Source: Metopolophium dirhodum
Taxonomy: Eukaryota; Arthropoda; Insecta; Hemiptera; Aphididae
Reading direction: 5' to 3'
Length of the DNA stretch: 64,000 nt
Assembly: GCF_019925205.1 (NCBI RefSeq)
Contig: NC_083560.1
Coordinates: 122,237,062 to 122,301,061, forward strand
In this document: piece after piece, positions 35,571 through 47,200 of the stretch
How positions within the stretch are numbered: the stretch's first letter is position 1
Layout: each line of letters begins with the position of its first letter
Made by a program: the position numbers and the translations under genes
Notes under the pieces: model-generated
Databases searched by the model: none
What the model saw: the letters and a program-made list of their open reading frames with translations, nothing else
Told to the model about the DNA's origin: nothing

Positions 35571-37320
35571 TAATCATCTATATCAGGAATACGTCTGAAA
35601 AAATATATATTTTCCATAATTTTCTTGTTATAAACATTTCAAGAAGAGTGAAATTCAAAACCCTACACACCATGTAAGAACAGTAAGTCATAAACACTAA
35701 ACATAGCTCGAGAGCACGAGACTCAGTATGACTACAACACAGCTACTAATAAGGCATACAACTTATCCGACATACTTTGTGAGTATTATTGTTTGTAATT
35801 ATTTATAGTAGACAATACAAAGTAACGATTAAACTGAGTACTTGTTATTTAAATTGTCTACTATAATATGCATTATGCCACAAGATCATATTATCTACCA
35901 ACACCTAACTACTGTAACTATTCCATAATGTAGTCTGACATTCTTTCTCTGGTTACCTATCTTGTTTTTAACTGGTTACCCCTGGTCACACTACAACACG
36001 AAAAACAAAAGTTAGTACATACCTATAATAATTTCGAGTACGGATAAACAAGAAAAAAACCATTAGCTGTAATCATTTTGTCTATTCAATATACAGTAAT
36101 AATATTTTCCAAAACAGTTTTTCAAAAATAATTTAGATAAAAAGTTATTGACGGGAACAAAAAATCTGTCAACGGGTAAGATACCGTGTAAATATATAGA
36201 GATAGTGGATATCTGACGGATTTGACAGTTATTCGTTCATAATAAAATACTAAAATCCTCTAGATACACCCTATACGTTATTATATTGGCTGCAGACAGC
36301 TGGTTACAGAACAACAACAATAATAATAATACATGGTACCACGTGTGATAACTGATTAACCACGTTTTGAAGAACGATAAAAACCAGATATGTAGGTGCA
36401 GTGACATACCATATCACAGTTATAGTTTTGGCTATAACAATATATAGTGTATATCATATTTTTTTAACGATTGAAAACTATTATATAGGCTGTTTAACGG
36501 CTGTTTTAAAATAAATGTCCAACATGTTGACGGTTTTGACGAGTGGCGTGTCAACAACAGAACTCGGCAGTATTTATGCGTCTCGAGCCCACGCCCGTGT
36601 GTGCAATTAGAACGATATTACAGTCATATTTATAAAAAAAGTAGTTCTCCGTCGACGGTTTTTGATGTCGATAGCGACATCTGTGGGGAATCATATTTTA
36701 AGACTTAAATTACAGCTTTTAAGTGATGCTGACATTTTTTTTCTGCAGGCTCGCAAATGCACAGTGGCTGTGATCAGTTTTCTGTTTTTCTGCACGGGGG
36801 CTCGATTTTGTTTTTCTCGACGTAATTGTTTCGCTAAGCGTGAGGAAAACCTACCGGACGGAATTAATTTTTCAAACACACCACGGCGTTCATCATATTA
36901 TTATTGCTTTAAAATATTTTATACTGAATAATAATATAAATTTAAATATAGGTAATATAACACACAGGCATGAGTGGAGCAAAACGATTGGCCGACACTC
37001 GCGGTCTCTGTATACAGGATATTATATTACATGGACGTTTAACTTTTTAAACATAAATTAATTAGTAATTTATTAATATATGTAAAGTAAGTTATACTTT
37101 AATGAGTTTATATAGTAATTTATTTAAATAATAATAATAATAATAATAATGCGCAAGGCAGAAAACACACAAACCGTTTTAGTTACACATACATTCGATG
37201 ATGAAATAACAAGTAGATACAAAATATATTGTGCCTTGTTATTGTATGTTTAGTTTTTATATGACATACGTTACTTGTGAAGTTAAATAGCGGGTACATA
37301 TAGGTCTATTATATATATAT
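35571..37320. other. Mostly non-coding stretch
   Basis: No well-supported gene; one candidate exon at 36749 is listed separately. An (AAT)n run is at about 37130-37152. Confidence 0.35.
36749..36931 (+). CDS. Weak candidate exon after a strong acceptor
   Basis: GACATTTTTTTTCTGCAG at 36731-36748 is the best-looking splice acceptor in the window. The frame after it reads ARKCTVAVISFLFFCTG and on through SRRNCFAKREENLPDG to a TAA. A donor-like AAGC/GTGAGG near 36839 could end the exon earlier. The frame is also open upstream of the acceptor, and a minus-strand frame overlaps it, so this may be coincidence. No family recognised. Confidence 0.2.
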   Translation, partial: ARKCTVAVISFLFFCTGARFCFSRRNCFAKREENLPDGINFSNTPRRSSYYYCFKIFYTE

Positions 37321-38003
37321 GTGTCCCTTTTTGGCCAGCATCTATAGTTTTCTTTATAATTTACAATTATAAGTTAGAACAACTGAACTTAACGATTTTT
37401 ATATTTAATTAAATACGATTTTATCTAAAAAAAGTGATTTTTTTTTTACATTATTACCTACAACTGTAAAAAAAAACTGAAACAAATAAGAAATAAAACT
37501 AACTGTTATAACATATTATTATTACAATTGATTATATTATATATTTATATTAGTATTTATAATCAATGGTATTACTTACATTAATGGAATAAAAATTAAT
37601 ATAGCCATATAACACATATAGGTAATAAGAATAGGTATATATGTAATAATAATTATGATAGTAAAATATAACCAACTATGAACGAAATTAAACTTACATT
37701 GAAGAGTAAAGGTAATAAAAATATTAACATTTTTTAAACAAAAATGAATTGTTAGTTTATTTGACTAAGTTAATTATATGTTATACCATTTTCTTACCAA
37801 TTGTTTTATTTCATTATTTTTTCACTCAATTGTAGGTAAGAATGTTTATCAAATAATCACATTTTTGGATTCAATCATATTTAATTAAATAAAAAAATTG
37901 TTAAGTTCAGTTGTTATAATTGTAAAAGGAACAGTATGTTTTGGCCGAAAAGTGACACTGGCCGAAAAGGGAAGGGAACATTTTGGCCGAAAACGGTGAC
38001 GCC
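37321..38003. mobile_element. Inverted-repeat element with iterated TTTTGGCCGAAAA motif
   Basis: GTGTCCCTTTTTGGCCAG at the left end faces three copies of the TTTTGGCCGAAAA motif at the right (37939, about 37957, 37981) and a terminal GGTGACGCCC. Inside these, TTACAATTATAAGTTAGAAC with AACTGAACTTAAC (37361-37393) pairs with GTTAAGTTCAGTTGTTATAA (from 37900). Both outer borders are TATATATA, fitting insertion into a TA-rich target. The interior is AT-rich and non-coding. Confidence 0.7.
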
Positions 38004-38077
38004 CATATATATAAATTATAATATATTACGCCTACTATACATAATACATACTAATTGAACTCTAAAAAAACGGGTAA

Positions 38078-38480
38078 GTGGATGTTGCTCTGCTGTACAG
38101 TAGATTACAAGTGGATTACTTGAAAAATGGATTGTATTAAACTTGAATTCAATAATATAATATCATTGTATATTGTATAAGGAAGACGATTTTGAGCTGA
38201 AACGGTTTGTCAGTTTGGATATTTTATATTGTTATTATTTATTACCTATAGGTATAGGATATAGCATGCAACTTGTAAGTTGAATTAATATTATAATATT
38301 ATTATTTTTATTCGTTTCTATGGTGATAAACAAAGCGTTAGAAATTGAATTCCCATTTTTATCGGTTTTTCGTAATTTGTCGGTGGTTTTTCCCATGGCA
38401 TTAAATAACTATTGAGAAAATCAAAAAAATGCTCTCTATAAATTACCATATTGATCCAATTTTCTAAAAGATAAGATACT
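38078..38480 (+). mobile_element. GTAAGTGG-family dispersed repeat, partial copy
   Basis: GTAAGTGGATGTTGCTCTGC with TGTACAGTAGATTACAAGTG and the GAATTCAATAATATAATATC block match the start of the copy at 17733. A later piece, TTTTTCGTAATTTGTCGGTGG near 38368, resembles TTTTTACGCAATTTGTCGATGG near 61935. Confidence 0.6.
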
Positions 38481-41400
38481 ATATAATATTATATATGTTG
38501 AAATCGAAGCACTCCTGCTGGTAGAAATTTTGTATACAAAATAAAAAAAATAAAAAAAACCATAAATGTTAAACCATTACATACACTCGTGATTCGTATA
38601 CAATCAATTATTGCATTAGTTGAATAATAATTAATAGTTTCTACATTTAAAACATTGACAAACCATTTTGTTAAAACGCTCTAACACATTATTATTATAA
38701 CTGACGCGTTAACAGGTTAACACTATTTATTTTGAGAAATCGTTATTGGTTAAGTACGAACAGGGGTTGGCAACATATTTTCTCGACATTCACGGCACGT
38801 TTCGATTTATTGTTTACGTTTGTCACCGCATGTGCAACATGGAAATAGGTAACTTTTCGGCGAGCCAACACTATGCGCGTTGAAATACAGTCGAAAATAA
38901 AAAATCAACTGTTATTTCATATTTTGTCCATTTAGTAGAATTTTGTTTTTTGCTTTTAGAAATAATGGTGTTGATAATGTGACATACCTACCTGTGGAAT
39001 GCATACGACGTATTTAAAAACAAAACGATGGTTCAAAATCTCATAATATAGTATTAAGTATAGAAAACAACCAGCGTGTACCTACATATATTGTTATATC
39101 ACACTCCGACAATAATATTATGTATATTATATCATAATATTATATAGGTACGCATATTTATAGATATAACTATTTAATTATGATTCGAAAATTTATTGGT
39201 GGACCAGATCCCGCAGGGTTGGTCAGTGGTCACACAAAAAATATATTTATCGCACATTCGCACCTCTGCGGATGGACAAGATATAACATTATCGCACGAA
39301 GACAGACCACATCTACGCGGTGATGGCCGACGGGTAATAATTTATAATAATATGACCGATTCGTGTGCGGAGTCCTTCAAGTTTTGATCTCTAATAATAT
39401 TATATAATATGCTATTATGCTCCACCGGAGAGTAAATACGATTTTTCGTCATTATTATACATTTCTACGGTTTCAAAACACTGCAGGTCATAGGTATATG
39501 AAATGCGCGGTATTTATATTGTGGTATATGCGCACAATATAATACTATAATACTTACGTATGTGCTTACTATTTTTTCTTAAAACCTTAATTCAACAATT
39601 TATATGCAAGACCCCCGTTGACATCACGAAGTATCGGTAAATCGTAAATATTTTATAATATTTACATTGTGCTGCGGTAGCATTATATCAACTATATAAT
39701 ACCACTATAAAAAATAAACTTGTTTTAAGTTAAAGTTCTGCGTCAAATCGGTACATCGGTGGTGTTAATAACACGCATATAAAATAATACAGTCCTTACA
39801 CTGTTATATTTGCCTAACATTCGCGAATCGAGATAATACTTTTCGTGAAAAATAATACGTTGTCGCCTTTTCGACTGATTTTGAGAATCGTGCGTGATTC
39901 CGAATCCGGGGAGTAACACGTATTTTATGTGAGTACCTATATATACTATTACACATCACGTACAATATAATATCACCATAATAATATACAATTTTACGTG
40001 TACAACATTTTAAATAGGTAGTTATATTGTTGAGCATATAATATATTGTGCAGCATTTAATGGGTTTCGATTTATTTAGTGTCGTCGCCGAAATATTTCA
40101 ATAAACGTACTATATTGTTATGCATCGCAGGGATTCTTCTGCACGAGAATACGCGTTTACACATCGCGCGAGTATAACGTAAAGTATATATCTAAATTGT
40201 TATAATTATGTACCTACCTACCTATACGTTAACGCCTTTGTGCTATATTTGACTTGAACACCTATTAATATTACACGTTGTATACACCTGTTGTATGGCT
40301 GTATGACACTTCGAAATGGTTTTTTATTTCCACAACGTACGCAAAGAAACGATGTTTCAAATATTTACATAACAATCGTCTTGTCTGTCTCCCGCATTTA
40401 TTCGAGATCATTACGACTTACGGACATTTATAGGTACACACACACACATGCAAAGTGTACATAAGTAATAAGTATATACATATGATACACGTTTACCTGT
40501 GCCACATATTATATAGCCGAACGTAACAGTATATTTCCATTAAAATTTGACTGACATGTTCTTGAAACACTTTCAGTCGTATACACGTTATATAATTTAC
40601 GTAGAATGTAGATACGTCGTATGACATGCGCTAACTATAACATTTTGGAGAGTAAGTTTGGCGAACGGTGTTTCTCACCGGCGGCTTTCGATTCCACCTG
40701 TCCACTCCCCAGCCACCACCAAAAAACCAACTTCGTAAGCAACCTAACCAAATGCGAACTTGTCTTTTGTACCTGTTACAGTTTCAAGTCTTCACGGCGA
40801 CACGAAATTACATTTTGTCAAAAAAATGAAGCCAGAGGCGAGTATAATAGTATATAGATACGATTTTAATGTCGCATGTATATTTTAAGTCTGTACGACC
40901 GTGCTTGCAGCAGTGACGTAGCCGGGGTTGTTAAGGGATTTACTCGCTCCGAGAAGGCTTATTTTTTATGGATGCCATTAAACTGTTTTTATTTTCATTT
41001 AATAGCGTTGCGAAATAATAATATTGCGTTGGGATAACTTAGGACCATTATTATCTTGCCTACATAGTATTTTTGGTGAGGAGATACTCTGGCCATTGTG
41101 TCGTTCTGGGGTAGCCGTTATATTGTCGTGCATCAAAGCCGTCGATATCAATTTTTATGTGTAACCCGTCGGCCGTCTAAGTAATAAATTCCGATGTCAG
41201 TGTGACAGGAGAAGTGGAAAGATTCCTTTCGGATATTATCTGTATTATAGTCGTGTAATATTGCTGTGTTTCCAGAACTGAACGCAGCTATTAAGCTATT
41301 ACGGTATTTCCATAGAGGCTCTTAGACGGACAGCGGACGGTGCCGTTGGATCTGTCCGACGAAACATTATTACCTATATCGAAAGGATACGCAACGACGA

Positions 41401-42130
41401 CCGACGATGACTGAATGCGATATCGGTCAATCGGCCAATCACGTATAAAAGCATAATAATGTATAGTATATAAAAGGACGCGCACAATCTTACCTCTAGT
41501 AATAATTATTAACAACCCAGTGGAATACGAGTGTAATATTACGACCTCGAATTCCAACATTAAAATCATAGATTTCATTTCAGTAATGCATTTAGATAAT
41601 ATAATAGATATTGTAAGCATAATGGCGCGTGTACAACACGCCGAATGCTGTTTTAGTACTCCTCTGTTCCTGAATGTACATAAAAAAAAATACGATTTTA
41701 TTAAAATTATCGAACGATGAATTTGAAGTTTATACATTAGTATAATATATAATATGTATATGTGTATATATTTGTATATGTTTATCATTCAGGAGTATAA
41801 TTATTATTCGTGTTATATTGTATTCACTTCACTATATATTCCGTATTAAATCGATTTCCACAAACAAAATTAAAAATTAAAACCAATTACGTATATTATA
41901 CGTAGTTTATTATAGGCAAAATTGTTTTATAAAATAATTGATTTAGAACGTTTCAGAAGTCAGTCGACGTTTCCTGTCTGCCTGTATAGAAATCGAACTT
42001 TTGACAACATTTTTACGCAAAAACTGGACCCCACATCAGCTGCCGCGACCGTTGTCGTTGTCGTTATTCTTATATTATATACCTACCTATCTATATATAT
42101 ATAATATAACGTGATCAATAATTTACTTAC
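38481..42130. other. Mostly non-coding stretch
   Basis: No supported gene. It contains the window's longest open frame (41291-41788 minus, 165 codons), judged to be chance. A patch at 40908-40935 (CAGTGACGTAGCCGGGG) resembles a string often found at insect transposon ends. Confidence 0.35.
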
Positions 42131-42230
42131 CTCTTAATGCGTTTAGAAATAGGTATGGTTCACATAATATCATACGGATGTGTAGTGTTGATATTAGATG
42201 TATCGTAAATATAGCAATTATCAAATTCAT
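42131..42230 (-). CDS. Candidate first coding exon with signal-peptide-like start
   Basis: Read on the minus strand, an ATG opens 33 codons beginning MNLIIAIFTIHLISTLHIR and continuing MILCEPYLFLNALR. The exon then ends with G at a consensus donor (AGAG then GTAAGT). The N-terminus is a plausible hydrophobic signal or anchor segment. The frame is open a further 17 codons upstream, so it could instead be an internal exon, but no acceptor is seen there. Hydrophobic I/L-rich frames arise easily in AT-rich DNA, and no downstream exon could be matched, so this is tentative. Confidence 0.25.
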
Positions 42231-43126
42231 AAACGAAAACCATAATTCAGTCGTCAGTACTCCGTTGTAATGAAATATATTTTTTTAAATTTTAAAACGA
42301 GTTACAAGTATTTGAAAATAATGAATAATTTAACCACTTATAACTAGTTTTAAAATAATGAAGATACAAAAAAAACTACACTGAAACATAGGCATTATTT
42401 ATATAAGAACGAATATTATTTTATGGCTTTTCATGTTTTCACATGTTATTAATGAATATTATATACATTTGATAACAGGTAAATATACATGTCTATTTAT
42501 TTTATATTTTCATCTAACAAAATTGCAGAACACCATAATATGGACAAATACCTACATATAGGTACGTACATTTATTACGCGTGTTACAGGTAAGCACAAC
42601 AGAAAAATAATATTGAAAACGTGTGGATGCGGGAGTCCTCTTTAAAGGATAATTTAATTTCATATTATATCATGTACGCTTATAAAGTAGGGCTGGGATT
42701 TGACAATGCATTGGAAGGTAGGGTAAAAATTCAAAAGTTAATTAAAAGTATGAAAAAAATATGAATTTATGATTTAATTTATAAATAACTTCCATGTAAA
42801 CCTATTATGTTTCGATGTTTTTTATGTAAAAAATTAAATATATTACAGTGTAGTGGATATATTATGACAAGATAAAATTTCTTAAATTATTGCTATGGTC
42901 GCGAAAACAATGGAAAATGTGAAATGATTGCTATCTACCAAATTCATTTTTAGACATCAATATCCCAAAAACCTAAATATCTACAAAATAAAAATATTTG
43001 TAAATGATAAGTATTACAACAACTAAAAGATAAAAGCAATATTATATGTACATTATTATTACACTTAAAATGTATACACTATTATATTTCTTATACCTCC
43101 TATTATTATTACGTTTACGTTTGACA
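42231..43126. other. AT-rich non-coding stretch
   Basis: No supported gene or repeat. Confidence 0.35.
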
Positions 43127-43568
43127 TTAAGGGGATTCGATACCGTGATTTTCTGTTTTTGTCTAACACACACGCGACATAGTAATTTAGACGTGTTTTT
43201 TGCCAAACATTCCAATTGATCTATTGAAGCGATAAGAATTCTGAAAACACATTTGAATTCGTCGTCAAGTCTACTTGAAATCGACTTTCCCACATTTTTG
43301 ATATTATCCCACAAATTCCAGAAAACGTCATATTAAAAAAGAGTATTTAAAAATTTTTGTATTTCAATTTTTGGAGAAGCTAAAATCAAAAAATCAAAAC
43401 TGTGAGAAAGTCGATTTCAAGTAGACTTGACGACGAATTCAAATCTGTTTTCAGAATTCTCATCACTTTATTAGATCAATTGATATGTTTGGCAAAGAAT
43501 CCTTCAAAAATCCTATGTTGCGCGTGTGTTAGACAAAAACAGAAAATCACGGTATGGAATCCCCTTAA
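43127..43568. mobile_element. TTAA-flanked fold-back MITE
   Basis: A 434-bp unit (43131-43564) starts GGGGATTCGATACCGTGATT and ends with the near-exact complement. TTAA stands at both borders (43127-43130, 43565-43568), the target used by piggyBac-type transposases. Each arm is about 170 bp. It pairs through TTCTGTTTTTGTCTAACACAC and CGTCAAGTCTACTTGAAATC with few mismatches, leaving only a short central spacer. Because TTAA is itself a palindrome, it could also belong to the inverted repeat. The 90-codon minus frame across the left arm is not a gene. Confidence 0.85.
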
Positions 43569-46500
43569 TACAAATTGATCTAGGTAAATACCTAGTTATA
43601 AAAATAAATTGGGTATTAAATTTTGAAAGTAAAAGTACAAACTATTACTAACTATTATATACGAACTACAACTGCCATTGATACTATAATATTGGAGCTT
43701 GTTGTGGTGATATTTCGGAAACGAGGCGTTTAAATTGAACTGTGCTCGTGGTCGCAATGACATTTTTAAAATATTCAAATAATTACCAGGCAAAGAGTTT
43801 TTGAGTATTGCATAAAAATAAGAAATTTTCTTTGATTTTTCAGAAGTTTACACCCCAAAATACCTTTTAAAAGGTAATGAAAAAACTCTTCGAGTATTTG
43901 GGATTATTGCATTAATTTTTAATTCTAAAATGTTGCTGTATTTAACATGTTTGTACTTTGTATAATGTATGAACAATTGCTATAACATGAAAATATTTTT
44001 ATCACCTTGTTAGGTATATATATATATACAGATAAATGCAAGTTGTCAAGAAAATATGACTTAAATAATAATTATTTCATGGTTTTCTTTATCGTAGGTA
44101 CTAGAACAGTTACTTCGAACTCCTCTGTATTGTGTAGGTTAGTATCGCGTGAGGTATAATAATAATAATAATAATTGTACGTCCATTTAAAAAGCCAGTA
44201 AGTCTAATATTGTACCCAAAATGATTCGACTTCATACATATATATATATAATATAAAATATAGGTATAACCCTTCGCCACCGCACCGTTTTACATTAAAT
44301 AATTTATGTGGCAGTTCTTTCACGTGCAACATTTACTCCTTTCCTGTTTTATTAAACTTTTCATTAATTTACACAACGTTTTACTTTATTGCGTTTGTTC
44401 TATATATATTATCAGCACCTATTTTGTACTCTATACTCATGGTATTTGATGAATTGTATTGATCAAATAGATGTTTTAATTTTAATATTATAACTAAATG
44501 TTGTTTATATATTTTAACCTTCACATCAAAATATAGTTAAATGAGACTATAGGACAGTGGAATTAATATTATATCATCCTATAATGTTAATGATTTAGTC
44601 GTTTGAATGTTTGTTCACTAAATATTTAAACTCAAAGTTATTGCAATCAAAACCGACGCGTATTGTGGGTATAAATATTTATTATGAGTTGTGAATTGTG
44701 AACCAACGACAGAAAATATAGTATAGGATGATTTTAAACTGAAGGTGTCCTAAATCTTAAAGAAGTCCGCCTTCTTGTCTTATTTAGTCCATAGATATTA
44801 AATGTATACCAACAAAAACACTCCACCATACTCCGTGTAAAACAACGCTAAGTATAGAACAAAAATGATCTAAAAGTTGTGATATCATATTATAGGTAAT
44901 CAAGTCTTTGAACTATAGATCCCATGGCCGAATTTCGGACATTTACCAACAACAGTAGTCAGCAAACCTAGGATTTACCGGTATTCGTACTTTTAGCGTA
45001 ACTTATATTTTTTTTTAATTAGTAGTTAGAATGGTATTTCTGTTAGATATTCGGCCGATAGATCAATAATATATTTCGTCAGCATACCTGCATAGTGCAT
45101 ATCTATATTATAATACTATCATAGAATTTCAATTATCTCAGAGAAAATAGTGGGAATGCGGTTCGCAAACAGTTTAGCATATTATGTGTTTATGATAAAC
45201 GAACACGTGATTAATTGTAAACATCAGTGACGATATTATTGTAGTCAACACACGAAAGATACAGTCGCAAAAACGCTATTTTTGTCATAGGCCATACGGA
45301 TTGGGTGTTATAAGAATATATAGATACAAAATGCAATAATCGTAAGACATACTGTGTCCTATAGGTATGCAAATACAAGTGATATTAATTTCTTTGCCGT
45401 TTCCTAGTGCGATCAATCAGACACTCTGCTCAGATGTTTCAACGACGTGTAAAATGCAATACACGAATCGCGAAGTGTCAATTATGGTGATAATAATAAT
45501 CATTACGCCGTGCGAGTCGCGGCGGATGAAAAAAGGATAAATGTAATCTTAGTTCTTACCGTAGGCACATAATATCAAAGGCGTGGGTATAATATTATTA
45601 CATATTCGCATATTATAACATACCGTTGTACAGCATAATATTATAATACGTATGCGATACAGCTGTATAAACTTTGAACAATAATTACCGCGGCGCGCCG
45701 CTAATGAAGTCTTACAACTCGAATAATGCGTTCTAATTATCTATTTTAATATCGTCGCGTATCAAACACATAAAACCACTCAACCGAAAACGTTGAAATC
45801 TAATGCGGAGGCGCTGCAGTGGTTCTATAGGTACGTGTGCGCACATTTCCCTCCTGTGACTTTTTAACACGTCTATATAGGTATAGGTACGTGCAGTAGG
45901 TACACGGGCACACATATCTTATATCAATGCCAGCGACGACGTGCGTAAAAGTATAATAATATTATGCGCGTATTATAGATAGACAGATAAGTACCTGTAA
46001 GTCTTGTATGCGTTATTATGATATCGTGGATATTAAGTCAAAAGTTTCATCAACAGTGAATATAATATACTATATTAACACCGATAATTATGGCGTCGTC
46101 TCTAAAGTGGAGATCCACCGCGTGTACACGTTAAAATATAAGAACCCGGAGTGATCTATTCAGCTGAGTGTCTCGTCATGTTTGTCGATAAATATTTTTT
46201 GGTTTACTTAAACTACTATATATAGAGAGAGAGAGACGAGAGACCCTCTAAAGTAACACGATAAGACCGTGCCAGTAGGCTTACTGCTGCAGCAGGTGTT
46301 ACTATACCTAAACGTCAACGTGTTACATTTATTACGTGGTATTTAGGATTTTTTTAGAAAGTCGAGTTTTTAACTAATTTATACATAATTTATACAATAG
46401 TAAATACATTAAAAATACAATTATAATATATAAATCTTTTTATTGCACGAAATTATATTCATGCAATCAATCAATACATCTTAAAAACTTAAATATTTTA

Positions 46501-46980
46501 AGGTATAAATAATTTTTGGTTTTATTAATAATAATAAATGTTATAAATTTATTTTGTTTCCATATTTAAGATTACTATTGATAAATATTGTTATATGGCA
46601 TCAAAAAATGTATTTTGAACTATTAATCATATATTGACCTCACTTTGGAATTCAATGGTGGTTCTTGAGAAGCCACAAAGAGGGGAGGGCGAAAATATGT
46701 TGCATATACTTACGTATATAATCCCACTTATTTTTTAATATTACTTGGTAGTTGGTACATGAGAAGTTATTTCAGTTCATAAAAAATGTTAAAACAATAA
46801 TTATTTGTATTCAAACTTAATTAACAGTCAAACTTCAGACATATTATACATATTAAACAAACGTATTATTTATGTAAGTATATAATACATATAAGTAATA
46901 ATTATAAATAATAATTTACAGAACATATTACAAAATAGACATTCTTTTGCGATTCATTTTAATTTGGTAAATGATAAAAC
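43569..46980. other. Mostly non-coding stretch
   Basis: No supported gene. A 16-bp palindrome TACCTTTTAAAAGGTA is at 43860-43875, between arms CCCCAAAA and TATTTGGG. An (AAT)n run is near 44160. The patches at 45400-45540 and 45690-45720 are moderately CpG-rich. Confidence 0.35.
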
Positions 46981-46984
46981 CATA

Positions 46985-47200
46985 GGGGTGTTTTCGTGGA
47001 GGTAACGAAAGCAAACGGTTTGCTGACTGTTTATTGATACCACCTGATGCTGCATATCTTGGTACATACAAGTAAACCAGAAAAGAACGAGCGCCCTCCA
47101 TAGCGCAAATATTTTGCTAAACAGTAAATAGTTTTGACGTAAATTTATCGCCAAACCGATTTTTAGTAAACTGTTTGCTCCAACATACATTTACACGCCT
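46985..47200. repeat. Possible small inverted-repeat unit with CAAAC/GTTTG motifs
   Basis: AAGCAAACGGTTTGCTGACT near 47008 is loosely mirrored by AGTAAACTGTTTGCTCC near 47165. Further CAAA/GTTT half-sites lie between. It is distinctly less AT-rich than its surroundings. A 78-codon minus frame spans it, with no recognised motif. Confidence 0.35.

Noticed and set aside
41291..41788. Longest open frame in the window (minus strand, 165 codons)
   Set aside because: It opens with simple IYKYIHIYILYI-type residues from AT repeats, shows no domain, no splice context and a change of character half way, as expected for a chance frame.
43042..43314. 90-codon minus-strand frame
   Set aside because: It covers the left arm of the TTAA-flanked fold-back element; openness is incidental.
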